DNA of 64,000 bases from positions 32,358-96,357 of the forward strand of contig JAKFDI010000056.1 of NCBI GenBank assembly GCA_036676235.1, in the 5' to 3' direction. This document shows, one piece after another, positions 30,015 through 39,431 of this stretch. Within the stretch, counting starts at the first letter, position 1. Every line of letters begins with the position of its first letter. The notes beneath the pieces are model-generated. The model made no database searches, was not told where the DNA came from, and was given only the letters and a program-made list of their open reading frames with translations. The translations under genes were made by a program, and so were the position numbers. Source of the DNA: JAKFDI01 sp036676235 (GTDB lineage: Bacteria; Pseudomonadota; Gammaproteobacteria; Burkholderiales; Burkholderiaceae_C).

Positions 30015-32741
30015 ATGCTGCTTCGCCTGCTGAATTCCTGCCTGATCGCCTCGACGCTCGCCTTCGTCGGGTGCTCGACATCGCCGACGCGCACCGCGCC
30101 GGCGGCCCCGCTGCATTCCGTCGAAGGCATTCACGAGTACCGGTTGGGCAACGGCCTGCAGGTGCTGCTGGTGCCCGATGCGTCCAAGCCCACAACCACC
30201 GTGAACGTCACGTACCGCGTCGGCTCGCGCCATGAGAACTACGGCGAGACCGGCATGGCGCACCTGCTGGAGCACCTGCTGTTCAAGGGCACGCCGTCGC
30301 ACCCCGAGGTATGGAGCGAATTCACCAAGCGCGGGCTGCGTGCCAACGGCACCACCTCGTTCGACCGCACCAACTACTTCGCGAGCTTCGCGGCCAACCC
30401 CGACAACCTGAAGTGGTACCTCGACTGGCAGGCCGATGCGATGGTGAACAGCTTCATCGCGCGCAAGGATCTCGACACCGAGATGACGGTGGTGCGCAAC
30501 GAGATGGAGATGGGTGAGAACAACCCCGGGCGCATGCTGTTCCAGAAGACCGTGGCGGTGATGTACGACTGGCACAACTACGGCAAGTCGACCATCGGCG
30601 CACGCAGCGACGTGGAGAACGTCGACATCGAAAGTCTGCAGGCCTTCTATCGGCTGTACTACCAGCCCGACAACGCGACGCTCGTGATATCGGGCAAGTT
30701 CGACCGTGAGCAGGTGCTGGCGTGGATCGAGGCGAGCTTCGGCAAGATCCCCAAGCCCACGCGTGAACTGCCGCGCCTGTACACGCTCGACCCGGTGCAG
30801 AGCGGCGAACGCAGCATGACGCTGCGCCGCGTCGGCGGCACGCCGATGCTGATGGCGGCGTATCACCTGCCGCCGGCCGCGCATCCGGACTTTGCCGCCG
30901 CCGAGGCGCTGGCCCTGATCCTCTCGACCACGCCCTCGGGGCGGCTGCACAAGCAGCTCGTGGAGACCCGTCTCGCATCGAGCATCTTTGCCGAGACGTT
31001 GGGGCTGGCCGATCCGGGCTTTGCATTGATCGGCGCAGACCTTGCGCCCGGCCAGGACCCGGACAAGGCACGTGACGCACTGCTCGCGGTGATCGAAGGC
31101 TTCGCCGAATCGCCCGTCACGCAAGAAGAGCTGGACCGCGCGAAGACGCAGTGGCTCAAGGCCTGGGACCAGCAGTTCACCAATCCCGAGGCGATCGGCG
31201 TGGCGCTGTCCGCCTCGATCGCCCAGGGTGACTGGCGGCTCTTCTTCCTGCTGCGCGACCGCGTGCAGGCGCTGACGCTCGCCGACGTGCAGCGCGTGGC
31301 GACCGAGCGGCTGGTTCGCTCCAACCGCACGCTCGGCATCTACCTGCCGACGGCCAAGCCGGTGCGCGCGCCGACGCCTGCGGCCGTCGACGTGGCCGAG
31401 CAGTTGAAGACCTTCGTGCCGAAGGCGGGCGCCGACGCGACCGAGGCCTTCGACACCTCGCCGGCGCACGTCGAGGCGAGCACGCTGCGCTTCACCCTGC
31501 CAAGCGGCCTGGAGGCGGCGCTGCTTGCCAAGCCCACGCGCGGCCAGGCGGTGCGCGCCACGCTCACGCTGCGTTTCGGCGACGAGAAGTCGCTCGCCGG
31601 GAAAACCTCGGTCGGGGCGATGGTGGCGGCGCTGCTCGACAAGGGCACGACAAGCCTTACCCGCCAGCAGATACAGGACCGCCTGGACGCGCTGCGCACC
31701 GAGGTCTCGGTGGCTGACGGGCCCGGCAGCGTGAGCTTCGGCATCGTCTCGCGCCGCGAGCACATCGCGGAGGCCATCGCGCTGGTGGGCCGGATGGCGC
31801 GCGAACCGGTCTTTCCCCAGGCGGTGATGGCCGAGGTGCGCCAGCAGACACTGACCGCCATCGAGCAGCAGCGCGACGAGCCGCGCGCCATCGTGCAGAA
31901 CGCACTGCTGCGGCACGACAACCCGTATCCGCGCGGCGACGTGCGGCATGCGCGCACCTTCGATCAGATCGTCGCCGACGTGCAGGCCGTGACGCCTGCG
32001 CAGGTGCAGGACTACCACCGCAGCTTCTACGGAGCGAGCGACGCGCAGTTCGCCGCGGTGGGCGACTTCGACGCCGCCGCCGTGCGGCAGGCGCTGGAGG
32101 CGGCCTTCGGCCCGTGGAAGAGCCCGAGCCCGTACACCCGCGTGCCGCGGCCCTTCTTCGCGCCCGATGCGACGCGCATGGTGATGCAGACGCCCGACAA
32201 GCAGAACGCGGTGCTGGGCGTGCAGCAGCACGTGCCGCTCAACGACACCGACGCCGACTACGCGGCCTTCGCGCTTGCCAACTTCATGCTCGGCTCCGGC
32301 GGTGATTCGCGCCTGTGGAAGCGCATCCGCGAGCGTGACGGGCTGTCTTACGGTACCTGGTCGTCCGTCGACTGGAACCCCTTCGAGGCGAATTCGTTGT
32401 GGGCCGCCACCGCAATCTACGCGCCGCAGAACCGCGACAAGGTCGAGCAAGCCTTCCGCGAGGAAGTGGCACTCGCCCTGAAGGCGGGGTTCACCGACCA
32501 GGAGGTGGCGAACGCCAAGCAGGCGCTGCTCAGCTACCGGCGTCTCGGCCGTGCGCAGGACGATCGCCTCGCGGCCACGCTGTCCTCGCACCTGTACCTC
32601 GACCGCGATTTCGCCTTCGAGCAGCGGGTCGACGAGGCCGTCGAGGCGGTGACGCCGGCGCAGGCCAATGCCGCGCTGCGCAAGTACCTGCAGCCGCAGA
32701 CCTTCGTCTTCGGCCTGGCCGGCGACTTCAAGAAGCCTTGA
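30015..32741 (+). CDS. M16-family zinc peptidase, lipoprotein, two-domain
   Basis: The 908-residue protein has two M16 repeats. It starts with a short signal sequence ending SCLIASTLAFVGC, so Cys20 may be lipidated, although Phe at -3 is unusual for a lipobox. The first domain carries the inverted zinc motif HLLEH (83-87) and the downstream glutamate in VVRNEMEMGEN (about 163), so it is the active half. The second domain (from about 500) lacks HxxEH but keeps the C-terminal M16 fold (LGVQQHVPLNDTDADYAAFA). This is the layout of pitrilysin/PqqL-like proteases. It likely acts on peptides in the periplasm. Its 3' end overlaps the opposing gene by 14 bases. Confidence 0.9.
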   Translation: MLLRLLNSCLIASTLAFVGCSTSPTRTAPAAPLHSVEGIHEYRLGNGLQVLLVPDASKPTTTVNVTYRVGSRHENYGETGMAHLLEHLLFKGTPSHPEVWSEFTKRGLRANGTTSFDRTNYFASFAANPDNLKWYLDWQADAMVNSFIARKDLDTEMTVVRNEMEMGENNPGRMLFQKTVAVMYDWHNYGKSTIGARSDVENVDIESLQAFYRLYYQPDNATLVISGKFDREQVLAWIEASFGKIPKPTRELPRLYTLDPVQSGERSMTLRRVGGTPMLMAAYHLPPAAHPDFAAAEALALILSTTPSGRLHKQLVETRLASSIFAETLGLADPGFALIGADLAPGQDPDKARDALLAVIEGFAESPVTQEELDRAKTQWLKAWDQQFTNPEAIGVALSASIAQGDWRLFFLLRDRVQALTLADVQRVATERLVRSNRTLGIYLPTAKPVRAPTPAAVDVAEQLKTFVPKAGADATEAFDTSPAHVEASTLRFTLPSGLEAALLAKPTRGQAVRATLTLRFGDEKSLAGKTSVGAMVAALLDKGTTSLTRQQIQDRLDALRTEVSVADGPGSVSFGIVSRREHIAEAIALVGRMAREPVFPQAVMAEVRQQTLTAIEQQRDEPRAIVQNALLRHDNPYPRGDVRHARTFDQIVADVQAVTPAQVQDYHRSFYGASDAQFAAVGDFDAAAVRQALEAAFGPWKSPSPYTRVPRPFFAPDATRMVMQTPDKQNAVLGVQQHVPLNDTDADYAAFALANFMLGSGGDSRLWKRIRERDGLSYGTWSSVDWNPFEANSLWAATAIYAPQNRDKVEQAFREEVALALKAGFTDQEVANAKQALLSYRRLGRAQDDRLAATLSSHLYLDRDFAFEQRVDEAVEAVTPAQANAALRKYLQPQTFVFGLAGDFKKP

Positions 32742-33915
32742 ACGGGTTGCGCTCGCGCAGTTCGTCCACGTAGGCGTCGACGCCCGCGCCTTCGCGTTCG
32801 AGGAAGTCGGACACGGCGGATGCGAAGCGCGGATGCGCGAGCCAGTGCGCCGAGTTCGTGCGCACCGGCAGCAGGCCGCGCGCCATCTTGTGCTCGCCCT
32901 GCGCGCCGCCCTCGAAGCGGCGATAGCGCCGAGCGATGCACCAGTCGAGCGGCTGGTAGTAGCAGGCCTCGAAGTGCAGCAGAGGCACATGCTCGACCGC
33001 GCCCCAGTAGCGGCCGTAGGCCACGCCCTGGGCGGGATCGATCGCCACGAGCGAGGCGGCGATGCGCTCGCCGCCGCGTTCGGCGATGAACAGCAGCCAG
33101 TGCTGCGGCATCGTCTGCGCCATGCGGGCGAAGAAGTCGCGCGTCAGGTAGGGCGTCGAATGGTGGGCGCGGTAGGTGAGGGTGTAGCAGCGGTAGAAGA
33201 AGTCCCAGGCATCGGTGTCGATCTCCTCGCCCTCGAGCACGCGGAACGTGACGCCGGCGTCCGCGACGCGGCGGCGCTCCTGCGCGATCTTCTTGCGCTT
33301 CTCGCGCTGCAGGCCGGCGGTGAATTCGGCGAAGTCAAGGTACGGCGCCGCGCGGTTCTCCCAGTGGAACTGCACCGCGTGGCGCAGCAGCCAGCCTTCG
33401 GCCTCGGCGGCGCGGGCGTCGGCATCGGTCATGAACAACAGATGCGCCGACGAAAGGCGGTTGTCGCGCGCGATCTGGGCCAGCGTCCGCAGCAGCAGGC
33501 GACGGGCGTCGTCGTTCCGCGCCAGCAGGCGCGCGCCAGGAACCGGCGTGAACGGCACGGCGACGAGCAGCTTCGGGTAGTAGGCGAGGCCGGTGCGCTG
33601 GTAGGCATCGGCCCAGGCCCAGTCGAAGACGTACTCGCCGTAGGAGTGCTCCTTCAGGTAGAGCGGACAGGCCGCCGCGAGCGTGTCGCCATCCTCGATC
33701 ACGAGGAACTGCGCCACCCAGCCGGCCGTGGGGCTGGCGCTGGCCGATTCGTGCAACGCAAGCAGGTACTCGTGGCGCATGAACGGCGTGGGCTCGCCGG
33801 TGGCGTCGAGCAACTCGTTCCAGCGGGTGGACTCGATCGCGCCCGGCGTGTCGATCAGGCGGATGCGCGCGGGGGCGTCGGGCGTCGGGTGCGCGTTGGA
33901 AGGTGTTCTGGGCAT
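32728..33915 (-). CDS. GNAT/FemAB-like acyltransferase of the DUF482 family
   Basis: The 395-residue protein is recognisable by FMRHEYLLALHESASASPTA near residue 45, YGEYVFDWAWADAYQRTG, the central LQREKRKKIAQERRRV helix and the C-terminal LHFEACYYQPLDWCI segment. The family is related to GNAT and FemAB-type aminoacyl transferases and has been suggested to modify peptidoglycan or proteins. The reaction is not known. There is no signal peptide or membrane segment. It converges on the M16 gene and is divergent from glnB. Confidence 0.82.
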   Translation of the reverse strand: MPRTPSNAHPTPDAPARIRLIDTPGAIESTRWNELLDATGEPTPFMRHEYLLALHESASASPTAGWVAQFLVIEDGDTLAAACPLYLKEHSYGEYVFDWAWADAYQRTGLAYYPKLLVAVPFTPVPGARLLARNDDARRLLLRTLAQIARDNRLSSAHLLFMTDADARAAEAEGWLLRHAVQFHWENRAAPYLDFAEFTAGLQREKRKKIAQERRRVADAGVTFRVLEGEEIDTDAWDFFYRCYTLTYRAHHSTPYLTRDFFARMAQTMPQHWLLFIAERGGERIAASLVAIDPAQGVAYGRYWGAVEHVPLLHFEACYYQPLDWCIARRYRRFEGGAQGEHKMARGLLPVRTNSAHWLAHPRFASAVSDFLEREGAGVDAYVDELRERNPFKAS

Positions 33916-33950
33916 CGGCCGTCGATCTTAGGGCGCGGTTCGCTGCAGGC

Positions 33951-33978
33951 TTGGCGCCGGGAAGTGCGCAAGTAAACT
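33951..33978 (+). promoter_or_regulatory. Sigma-70 type promoter of glnB
   Basis: TTGGCG (33951-33956), a 16-base spacer, then TAAACT (33973-33978), about 30 bases before the glnB start. No sigma-54 GG-N10-GC element is evident in this gap, so expression may be constitutive. Confidence 0.55.
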
Positions 33979-34008
33979 CGACCGAACACGTCGCTGCGAG
34001 GAGCCGCC

Positions 34009-34347
34009 ATGAAACAGATCACCGCCATCGTCAAACCCTTCAAGCTCGAGGAAGTGCGCGAGGCGCTGGCGGAAGTCGGCGTGACGGGCCTGACCGTGAC
34101 CGAGGTGAAGGGCTTCGGTCGGCAGAAGGGCCACACCGAGCTGTACCGCGGCGCGGAGTACGTGGTCGACTTCCTGCCGAAAGTGAAGATCGAGGTCGTC
34201 GTCAAGGACAGCGATGTCGAGCGCTGCATCGATGCGGTGGTGAAGGCCGCCAAGACCGGCAAGATCGGCGACGGCAAGATCTTCGTGATGCCGATCGAGC
34301 AGGTGGTGCGCATCCGCACTGGCGAGACGGACGAAGACGCGGTCTGA
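34009..34347 (+). CDS. glnB: Nitrogen regulatory protein PII
   Basis: This 112-residue PII signal protein senses 2-oxoglutarate and ATP/ADP. The T-loop is canonical, with the uridylylated Tyr51 in ELYRGAEYVVDFLPK. The B-loop KTGKIGDGKIFV and the C-loop RIRTGE are intact. Sequence around the T-loop (GHTELYRGAEY, then VDFLPKVKIEVVV) is closer to GlnB than to GlnK, and no amtB is adjacent, so glnB is preferred. The start has an AGGAG site six bases upstream. Confidence 0.92.
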   Translation: MKQITAIVKPFKLEEVREALAEVGVTGLTVTEVKGFGRQKGHTELYRGAEYVVDFLPKVKIEVVVKDSDVERCIDAVVKAAKTGKIGDGKIFVMPIEQVVRIRTGETDEDAV

Positions 34348-34366
34348 GCCGGCGCCCGCTGCCGCT

Positions 34367-34969
34367 TCAGATGAGCTGGTAGTCGTCGGGTGCCGTCGCT
34401 GCGACGGCCAGATGTCCGAGGCGCTCGAGCAGGGCGGCAGGGTCCGAATCGGTCTGCAGCAGATCGCGTTGCCACTGCGTCACGAAACCGTGGTCGGCCA
34501 TCGTGCCGATGAAGCCGAGCAGCCCGTCGTAGTAGCCGTCGACGTTCAGCAGCCCGACGGGTTTGTCGTGGTAGCCGAGCTGGCGCCACGTCCACACCTC
34601 GAACAGTTCTTCCATCGTGCCGATGCCACCCGGCAGCGCGAGAAACGCATCGGCGTGCTCGGCCATCAGCTGCTTTCGTTGATGCATGGTGTCGACGACG
34701 TGCAGTTCGGCGAGCCCGGGATGGCCGAGTTCCTTGTCCATCAGCGTGGCCGGAATCACACCCACCACGCGCGCCCCGGCCGCCAACGCCGCATCGGCGA
34801 CTATCCCCATCAACCCGGCCCGTCCCCCGCCGTACACCAGGCCCCAGCCGCGCTGGCCTATCCAGGTGCCGACCTCGCGCGCGACGGCGGCATAGGCCGG
34901 CTGCGCGCCGGGGCGCGAGCCGCAGTAGACGCACAGCGTGATGGGTCGATGGGCGCGAGGTTCGTTCAT
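34367..34969 (-). CDS. LOG-family cytokinin riboside 5'-monophosphate phosphoribohydrolase-like protein
   Basis: The 200-residue protein has the two LOG signatures: VYGGGRAGLMG near residue 45 and the nucleotide-site motif LPGGIGTMEELFEVWTW near 110. In plants and several bacteria such enzymes release free cytokinin bases from nucleotide monophosphates. In many bacteria the natural role is AMP or other nucleotide hydrolysis, so the plant-hormone name should not be taken literally. The start overlaps the stop of the upstream RDD gene by ATGA. It converges on glnB with a 19-base gap. Confidence 0.9.
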   Translation of the reverse strand: MNEPRAHRPITLCVYCGSRPGAQPAYAAVAREVGTWIGQRGWGLVYGGGRAGLMGIVADAALAAGARVVGVIPATLMDKELGHPGLAELHVVDTMHQRKQLMAEHADAFLALPGGIGTMEELFEVWTWRQLGYHDKPVGLLNVDGYYDGLLGFIGTMADHGFVTQWQRDLLQTDSDPAALLERLGHLAVAATAPDDYQLI

Positions 34970-35523
34970 GTGGCGGTAGGAGAAGACGATGGCCGCGGAC
35001 GGCGCGGCGGCGGTCGCGAGGTGACGAGGCGGGTGTTGCACAGCACGTCGTGCACGAACTGGCGTCGCGGATTCAGCAGCGCGAGCAGCGCATAGCCGAC
35101 GACGCCGGCCACGAGCAGACCGAACACGGCGCCGGTGCCGCGAAGCCCCGAGAGGTAAATCGACAGCAGCGCGGGCATGAGCCACAGCCAGCTCAACACG
35201 TAACGCGCCGACGCGCGCCACACGCCCACCGGCCGGCCCGCCGCATCGACGAGGCGAACGTGCCAGGCCTTCATTGCGACGGTCTGCCCGCCGTGCGTCC
35301 AGAACCACACGAAGTACAGGCCGAGCACGGCGAACATCACCGCCTGCAGCAAATGCCGATCGGCCAGCGCGTGCCGCTGCTGCATCAGCCCGGCGAACAC
35401 GTAGCCGGCGATCATCACCACGCCGAACAGCAGCACGCCCTCGTAGACGAAGGCCGCCATGCGGCGAGGCAGGCTGGGGGTGGGCGCGGCGTCCGGCGAC
35501 GCGGGGGGCAGAGGAGCGGTCAT
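34966..35523 (-). CDS. RDD-family membrane protein
   Basis: The 185-residue protein has three to four membrane segments (about 22-45, 58-77, 107-125 and 130-150). The RDD signature is in PSLPRRMAAFVYEGVLLFGV. The usual arginine-aspartate-aspartate positions are partly altered (RRM-A-F-E). GGQTVAMKAWHVRLVDAAGR is the second conserved block. The family is suspected to act in ion or small-solute transport, but no function is proven. It is translationally coupled to the LOG gene by a four-base overlap. Confidence 0.85.
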   Translation of the reverse strand: MTAPLPPASPDAAPTPSLPRRMAAFVYEGVLLFGVVMIAGYVFAGLMQQRHALADRHLLQAVMFAVLGLYFVWFWTHGGQTVAMKAWHVRLVDAAGRPVGVWRASARYVLSWLWLMPALLSIYLSGLRGTGAVFGLLVAGVVGYALLALLNPRRQFVHDVLCNTRLVTSRPPPRRPRPSSSPTAT

Positions 35524-35645
35524 GGGAGGGGTGGGGCGTCAAGCCCGGGAGCGGCCGAGGCGTCGCGCTGTGAGCGGATGTACTCGAACTGCGGCGGGAA
35601 TTATCCATCGCCTCGAATCGCATGAATCGGGCGGCAGCATTCGCG

Positions 35646-35680
35646 CTTTGTGCAGTGCCATAATTCCGCCTCGCACAAAG
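35646..35680 (+). promoter_or_regulatory. Inverted repeat around a possible -10 box in the ilvB leader
   Basis: CTTTGTGC (35646-35653) and GCACAAAG (35673-35680) form a perfect 8-base dyad with a 19-base spacer. CATAAT, a plausible -10 hexamer, lies in the spacer at 35659-35664. About 130 bases of leader follow before ilvB. A repressor site over the promoter would fit. No leucine- or valine-rich leader peptide was found in this leader. Confidence 0.45.
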
Positions 35681-35810
35681 TATGGTCACTGACCGCGCGT
35701 TCGACCCCGGACGCCCTGTTTTTTGACCGCGCAGGTGCCAAGGCCGCTTCATGAGAGCGCGCGGAGGCGCACCGATGGTTTTTCGTTAGAGAAAATCGCA
35801 AAGGTTCAAC

Positions 35811-37589
35811 ATGGATATGTCTGCCGCGGAAGTCAAGCGTGCCGCTTCGGCACAACCGCACCCCTCCCAATCTCCTGCCGATCCCAACGGGTCGGAAATC
35901 CTGGTCCGCAGCCTTCAGGCCGAAGGCGTCAAGTTCGTCTGGGGCTATCCCGGCGGCGCGGTCCTGTACATCTACGACGCGCTGTACAAGCAAGACACCA
36001 TCGAGCACGTGCTCGTGCGCCACGAGCAGGCGGCGGTGCATGCGGCTGACGGCTATGCGCGCGCCACCGGCGACGTCGGCGTGGCGCTCGTGACCTCGGG
36101 TCCCGGTGTCACGAACGCGGTGACCGGCATCGCCACGGCCTACATGGATTCGATCCCGATGGTGATCATCACCGGGCAGGTACCGACGGCCGCGATCGGC
36201 CTCGACGCCTTCCAGGAATGCGACACCGTCGGCATCACGCGGCCCATCGTCAAGCACAACTTCCTGGTGAAGGATGTGCGCGAACTGGCCGTGACGCTCA
36301 AGAAGGCCTTCCACATCGCGCGCACCGGGCGCCCGGGGCCGGTGGTGGTCGACATCCCCAAGGATGTGTCGCTGATGACGGCTCCCTTCCAGTACCCGGC
36401 GAGCGTGGAGATGCGCTCCTACAACCCGGTGCGCAAGGGCCACGGCGGTCAGATCCGCAAGGCCGTGCAACTGCTGCTGGCCGCCAAGCGCCCGTACATC
36501 TACACCGGCGGCGGCGTGATCCTCGGCAACGCCTCGGCCGAGTTGCGTGAACTGGTCGATCTGCTTGGCTACCCCTGCACGAACACGCTGATGGGCTTGG
36601 GCGCCATGCCGGCGAGCGACCCGAAGTTCCTCGGCATGCTCGGCATGCACGGCACCTACGAGGCCAACATGACGATGCAGAACTGCGACGTTCTGCTGGC
36701 CGTGGGGGCGCGCTTCGATGACCGGGTAATCGGCAACCCGCAGCACTTCGCTTCGGTGGCGCGCAAGATCATTCACGTGGACATCGACCCGTCGTCGATC
36801 TCCAAGCGGGTGAAGGTCGACATCCCCATCGTCGGCGACGTGAAAGACGTGCTGCAGGAACTCATCGCGCAGGTCAAGGAGGCGCAGGCCAAGCCCGATA
36901 CCGCCGTTCTGTCGAGTTGGTGGGGCCAGATCAACGAATGGCGCAAGCGCGAATGCCTGAAGTACAAGAACAGCAGCGAGGTCATCAAGCCGCAGTACGT
37001 GGTGGAGACCTTGTGGGAACTCACCAAGGATCGCGACACCTACATCACCTCCGATGTGGGCCAGCACCAGATGTGGGCCGCGCAGTTCTACCGCTTCGAA
37101 GAGCCGCGCCGCTGGATCAACTCCGGGGGCCTCGGCACGATGGGCGTGGGTCTGCCTTACGCGATGGGCATCAAGATGGCGAAGCCGGATTCGGACGTGT
37201 TCTGCATCACCGGCGAAGGCTCCATCCAGATGTGCATCCAGGAGCTGTCCACCTGCTTCCAGTACAAGACGCCGGTGAAGATCGTCTCGCTGAACAACCG
37301 CTACCTCGGCATGGTGCGGCAGTGGCAGGAGCTCGACTACGGCGGCCGCTATTCGCACAGCTACATGGATGCGCTGCCCGACTTCGTGAAGCTGGCCGAG
37401 GCCTACGGCCATGTCGGCCTGAAGATCGAGCGCCCGAGCGACGTGGAGCCGGCGCTGCGTGAGGCCATCAAGCTGAAGGACCGCACCGTGTTCCTCGACG
37501 TGCGCACCGACCCGACCGAGAACGTCTGGCCGATGGTGCAGGCGGGCAAAGGCATCAGCGAGATGCTGCTGGGGTCCGAAGACCTGTGA
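35811..37589 (+). CDS. ilvB: Acetolactate synthase, catalytic large subunit
   Basis: The 592-residue thiamine-diphosphate enzyme condenses two pyruvates, or pyruvate and 2-oxobutyrate, in the first common step to valine, leucine and isoleucine. The N-terminal domain has WGYPGGAVLYIYDAL and the ThDP glutamate in VRHEQAAVHAADGYARATG. The middle FAD-binding domain follows. The C-terminal Mg-ThDP motif is within CITGEGSIQMCIQELSTC, ending at LNNRYLGMVRQWQE. The regulatory small subunit gene ilvH starts 164 bases downstream. The start ATG has only a weak AAAGG ahead of it. The next in-frame ATG is two codons on. Confidence 0.97.
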   Translation: MDMSAAEVKRAASAQPHPSQSPADPNGSEILVRSLQAEGVKFVWGYPGGAVLYIYDALYKQDTIEHVLVRHEQAAVHAADGYARATGDVGVALVTSGPGVTNAVTGIATAYMDSIPMVIITGQVPTAAIGLDAFQECDTVGITRPIVKHNFLVKDVRELAVTLKKAFHIARTGRPGPVVVDIPKDVSLMTAPFQYPASVEMRSYNPVRKGHGGQIRKAVQLLLAAKRPYIYTGGGVILGNASAELRELVDLLGYPCTNTLMGLGAMPASDPKFLGMLGMHGTYEANMTMQNCDVLLAVGARFDDRVIGNPQHFASVARKIIHVDIDPSSISKRVKVDIPIVGDVKDVLQELIAQVKEAQAKPDTAVLSSWWGQINEWRKRECLKYKNSSEVIKPQYVVETLWELTKDRDTYITSDVGQHQMWAAQFYRFEEPRRWINSGGLGTMGVGLPYAMGIKMAKPDSDVFCITGEGSIQMCIQELSTCFQYKTPVKIVSLNNRYLGMVRQWQELDYGGRYSHSYMDALPDFVKLAEAYGHVGLKIERPSDVEPALREAIKLKDRTVFLDVRTDPTENVWPMVQAGKGISEMLLGSEDL

Positions 37590-37753
37590 TGTGCTGAAGG
37601 CCGGCAGAGGGCAGGGCGTTACCGCGCGCTGCCTGGCTCGTCGGCCACAGGCGCTTCGCGACTTCGGCGATTCATTCTTTCTCTGACCACGGACAGCGTG
37701 GCCAAGGGCCGCCGGTTACCGCCGGCGTCCTGAAGAGCGCGCTGGAACGACCC

Positions 37754-38245
37754 ATGAAACACATCATTGCCCTGCTGCTCGAGAACGAGCCGGGCGCTCT
37801 CTCGCGCGTGGTGGCGCTGTTCTCCGCCCGCGGCTACAACATCGAGAGCCTGACCGTCGCGCCGACGGAAGACCCGTCGCTGTCGCGCATGACCATCGTC
37901 ACCAACGGTTCCGACGACGTGATCGAGCAGATCACCAAGCACCTGAACCGGCTCATCGAAGTCGTGAAGGTGGTCGACCTCACCGAAGGCTCGTACACCG
38001 AACGCGAACTCATGCTCATCAAGGTGCGCGCGGTCGGCAAGGAGCGCGACGAGATGAAGCGCATGGCCGACATCTTCCGCGGCCGCATCATCGACGTGAC
38101 GGAGAAGAGCTACACCATCGAGTTGACCGGCGACGCGAGCAAGCTCGATGCCTTCATCGAAGCCATCGATCGCGGCGCCATTCTGGAAACCGTGCGCACC
38201 GGCACCAGCGGGATCGGTCGCGGCGAGCGCATCCTGCGCATTTGA
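37754..38245 (+). CDS. ilvH: Acetolactate synthase, regulatory small subunit
   Basis: The 163-residue protein carries an N-terminal ACT domain (HIIALLLENEPGALSRVVAL, then FSARGYNIESLTVAPTED) that binds valine for feedback control. The C-terminal ALSS domain begins around VDLTEGSYTERELMLIKVRA. Length fits IlvH. The 164-base gap from ilvB holds several GC-rich hairpins but no clear terminator. ilvC follows 39 bases downstream. Confidence 0.97.
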   Translation: MKHIIALLLENEPGALSRVVALFSARGYNIESLTVAPTEDPSLSRMTIVTNGSDDVIEQITKHLNRLIEVVKVVDLTEGSYTERELMLIKVRAVGKERDEMKRMADIFRGRIIDVTEKSYTIELTGDASKLDAFIEAIDRGAILETVRTGTSGIGRGERILRI

Positions 38246-38284
38246 CTTAGGCCCCGCATTCATTCGAGATTTTTAGGAGAGACC

Positions 38285-39301
38285 ATGAAGGTTTATTACG
38301 ACAAGGACGCGGACCTCAGCCTCGTCAAGGGCAAGAACGTCACGATCATCGGCTACGGCTCGCAAGGCCATGCGCATGCGCAGAACCTGAACGACAGCGG
38401 CGTCAAGGTCACGGTCGGCCTGCGCAAGAGCGGCGCCAGTTGGGGCAAGGCCGAGAAGGCCGGCCTCAAGGTGATGGAAGTCGGCGAGGCCGTGAAGGCC
38501 GCCGACGTGGTCATGATCCTGCTGCCCGACGAGCAGATCGCCGAGGTCTACAAGACCGAAGTCGAGCCCAACATCAAGCAGGGCGCCTCGCTCGCCTTCG
38601 CGCACGGCTTCAACGTGCACTACGGCCAAGTCGTGCCGCGCGCCGATCTCGATGTGTGGATGGTCGCGCCCAAGGCCCCCGGCCACACCGTGCGCTCCAC
38701 CTACACGCAAGGCGGCGGCGTGCCGCACCTGATCGCCGTGCATGCCGACAAGTCGGGCAAGGCGCGCGACCTGGCACTGAGCTACGCCGCGGCCAACGGC
38801 GGCGGCAAGGCCGGCGTGATCGAGACCAACTTCCGCGAGGAAACCGAGACCGACCTGTTCGGCGAGCAGGCCGTGCTGTGCGGCGGCGCCGTCGAGCTGA
38901 TCAAGGCCGGCTTCGAGACCCTGACCGAAGCGGGCTATGCGCCGGAGATGGCGTATTTCGAGTGCCTGCACGAACTCAAGCTGATCGTCGACCTGATCTA
39001 TGAAGGCGGCATCGCCAACATGAACTACTCGATCTCGAACAACGCCGAATATGGCGAGTACGTGACCGGTCCGAGGATCGTGACCGAAGAGACGAAGAAG
39101 GCGATGCGCCAGACGCTCAAGGACATCCAGACCGGCGAATACGCCAAGAGCTTCATCCTGGAGAACAAGGCCGGCGCACCGACCCTGCAGTCGCGCCGCC
39201 GCCTGAACGCCGAGCACCAGATCGAAGTGGTGGGCGAGCAACTGCGCGCGATGATGCCCTGGATCAAGAAGAACCGCCTCGTCGACCAGAGCAAGAACTG
39301 A
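38285..39301 (+). CDS. ilvC: Ketol-acid reductoisomerase, class I
   Basis: The 338-residue short (class I) enzyme isomerises and reduces acetolactate to dihydroxyisovalerate with NADPH. The Rossmann motif is GYGSQGHAHAQNLNDSGVKV. GLRKSGASW supplies the phosphate-binding arginine and serines, so it is NADPH-specific. The metal-site acidic residues are in the FREETETDLFGEQAVLCGG helix. A good AGGAGAGA site precedes the ATG. A terminator hairpin follows 45 bases after the stop, which may separate ilvBHC from pssA-leuA. Confidence 0.98.
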   Translation: MKVYYDKDADLSLVKGKNVTIIGYGSQGHAHAQNLNDSGVKVTVGLRKSGASWGKAEKAGLKVMEVGEAVKAADVVMILLPDEQIAEVYKTEVEPNIKQGASLAFAHGFNVHYGQVVPRADLDVWMVAPKAPGHTVRSTYTQGGGVPHLIAVHADKSGKARDLALSYAAANGGGKAGVIETNFREETETDLFGEQAVLCGGAVELIKAGFETLTEAGYAPEMAYFECLHELKLIVDLIYEGGIANMNYSISNNAEYGEYVTGPRIVTEETKKAMRQTLKDIQTGEYAKSFILENKAGAPTLQSRRRLNAEHQIEVVGEQLRAMMPWIKKNRLVDQSKN

Positions 39302-39346
39302 TCGGCGAGCCGACCGGGCGCGCCGTTTGCTGCGCCTGGGTCACGG

Positions 39347-39375
39347 AAGCCGCGAGGGCGACCTTGCGGCTTTTT
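39347..39375 (+). terminator. Intrinsic terminator after ilvC
   Basis: AAGCCGC / GCGGCTT with a 12-base loop, then TTTC-TTT. The stem is moderate. It ends the ilvBHC unit. Confidence 0.75.
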
Positions 39376-39431
39376 CTTTGGGCGCTGCGCTATCCTCCCG
39401 CGATGATGCAAACCCTGCGAACCCTGTCCGA

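Noticed and set aside
29964..32990. A 1008-codon minus-strand frame opposite the M16 peptidase
   Set aside because: It is an antisense shadow. The M16 motifs and lipoprotein start on the plus strand explain the region.
37590..37753. GC-rich hairpins between ilvB and ilvH
   Set aside because: There is no U-run after any stem, no leader peptide, and no known regulatory motif. It is probably an ordinary spacer.
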